Positions 14,149-14,479 of a stretch of DNA of 14,479 nt are shown piece by piece. The translations under genes and the position numbers were made by a program. This stretch comes from UBA12078 sp964556955. Its GTDB lineage: Bacteria > Patescibacteriota > Dojkabacteria > SC72. The stretch lies in NCBI GenBank assembly GCA_964556955.1, contig CAZKXP010000017.1:1-14479 (forward strand), in the 5' to 3' direction. Below the pieces are notes generated by a model. The model made no database searches. It was given only the letters and a program-made list of their open reading frames with translations, and had not been told where the DNA came from. Each line of letters opens with the position of its first letter. The first letter of the stretch is position 1.

Positions 14149-14323
14149 TTGGTTACCTTGTTGGATTCCAGATTTCTCTGAAAAAAGAACCAACAAGGTT
14201 ACTAAGGAGAGAAGCTGAAAAGAACCCAGGAAGGAGAAGATTCGGGATTATCCCGCCAGAATAATCATATATCTCCAGTGGTTGCCTAAGCCACTTTGGT
14301 TCCTTCCTATGCAACGAAGCTTC
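14149..14323 (+). ncRNA. Candidate structured RNA, no recognised family
   Basis: There is no ORF here, but there are several consistent helices. A 16-position arm at 14149-14164 pairs with 14190-14205 with one mismatch and one G-U (core ACCTTGTTGG/CCAACAAGGT), with a CAGA/TCTG tip. A second domain is closed by GAAGCT/AGCTTC (14211-14216 with 14318-14323) and AGGAAGGA/TCCTTCCT (14228-14235 with 14301-14308). This encloses the hairpins CGGGA/TCCCG (14243-14247 with 14251-14255) and AGTGG/CCACT (14277-14281 with 14291-14295, extendable by two pairs). GGAGA/TCTCC (14233-14237 with 14272-14276) is a competing pairing. I could not match it to RNase P, tmRNA, SRP, 6S or a known riboswitch. Transcription is unproven and the strand is assumed to follow its neighbours. 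The remaining ~60 nt to the tRNA hold only its promoter. Confidence 0.4.
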
Positions 14324-14360
14324 AATTCATTATATTCTACAGGGTAGTAAAGATACAATA

Positions 14361-14389
14361 TAGAGAAATGGAATAGGATAGGGTATAAT
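14361..14389 (+). promoter_or_regulatory. Promoter of tRNA-His
   Basis: TATAAT (14384-14389) ends 12 nt before the tRNA, and TAGAGA (14361-14366, 4 of 6 to TTGACA) lies at exactly 17-nt spacing. The predicted start near 14396 leaves a short 5' leader for RNase P to remove. Confidence 0.5.
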
Positions 14390-14401
14390 ACTTTTCGATA
14401 T

Positions 14402-14479
14402 GGTGGATGTAGCTCAATTGGTTAGAGCATCGGTTTGTGGAACCGAGGGTTGTGGGTTCAAATCCCATCTTCCACCCCA
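14402..14479 (+). tRNA. tRNA-His (anticodon GTG), CCA encoded
   Basis: The cloverleaf is complete: D stem GCTC/GAGC (14412-14415 with 14425-14428), anticodon stem TCGGT/ACCGA (14430-14434 with 14442-14446) with loop TTGTGGA and anticodon GTG at 14437-14439, 5-nt variable region, and T arm GTGGG/CCCAT with loop TTCAAAT. An extra 5' G (14402) faces C (14476), the G-1:C73 identity pair of tRNA-His. Acceptor positions 6 and 67 form a U-U mismatch. CCA is encoded at 14477-14479, the last bases of the window. Confidence 0.96.

Noticed and set aside
14078..14200. TPP riboswitch, suggested by CTGAGATGGG
   Set aside because: The rest of the TPP aptamer (the conserved CTGGATAATGCCAGCG-type block and its pairing) is absent, and no thiamine gene follows; the motif is simply one arm of the 14-bp hairpin.
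14222..14260. SRP RNA domain IV, suggested by CCAGGAAGGAGAAG
   Set aside because: The required GTCAGG on the 5' side and AGCAG on the 3' side of the GGAA loop are missing, and the segment pairs differently here.
14149..14323. RNase P RNA, tmRNA or 6S RNA
   Set aside because: No GAGGAAAGTCC or ACAGAA-type RNase P blocks, no tRNA-like ends or tag ORF for tmRNA, and no single long rod with central bubble for 6S.
14316..14329. Third copy of the 17-bp element (CGAAGCTTCAATT before tRNA-His)
   Set aside because: Only CGAAGC and scattered bases match, and it is already explained as the 3' arm of the GAAGCT/AGCTTC helix.

Overview
The window is AT-rich bacterial DNA using the standard genetic code: several genes end in TGA and no internal TGA needs reading through. 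It carries glycine-rich and pilin-like surface proteins, a compact ferredoxin-linked fermentation operon, very tight gene packing and few Shine-Dalgarno sites. This fits an anaerobic, small-genome bacterium, most likely of the Candidate Phyla Radiation/Patescibacteria (a Dojkabacteria- or Microgenomates-like lineage). That placement is inferred from gene style; no phylogenetic marker is present.

Layout, left to right. (1) 1-3232, plus strand: the 3' part of a large glycine-rich surface protein, then a PilX/pilin-like single-pass protein. (2) 3256-7909, plus strand: a three-gene operon whose reading frames overlap by 1 and 4 nt. It encodes a fused gamma-alpha 2-oxoacid:ferredoxin oxidoreductase subunit, its beta subunit, and a fused ADP-forming acyl-CoA synthetase. 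Together they would convert a 2-oxoacid to acyl-CoA and then to the free acid plus ATP, leaving reduced ferredoxin. (3) 7906-10708, minus strand: read from its promoter side, an ECF-S-like membrane protein, a stand-alone [FeFe]-hydrogenase H-cluster domain protein, a guanine/nucleoside deaminase and GalU. GalU converges on the operon of (2), and one TTAA tetramer supplies both stop codons. (4) 10709-11042: a regulatory region holding a promoter and a clear glmS self-cleaving ribozyme ahead of glmS. (5) 11043-14073, plus strand: glmS and two small single-pass membrane proteins, the second with a degenerate M23/lipoyl-like fold. (6) 14074-14401: no ORF, but several strong inverted repeats that look like a structured RNA. 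(7) 14402-14479: tRNA-His(GTG) with encoded CCA, ending exactly at the window edge.

Main observations. A glmS ribozyme precedes glmS in what looks like a CPR genome. A 17-bp GC-rich element occurs exactly twice, in inverted orientation, and each copy ends in the TTG of a predicted -35 box: one drives the hydrogenase-like/deaminase/galU genes, the other the glmS ribozyme transcript. GlmS (glucosamine-6-phosphate) and GalU (UDP-glucose) are both cell-envelope sugar enzymes, so a shared regulator is plausible. The 14.1-14.3 kb hairpin cluster is an unassigned RNA candidate.
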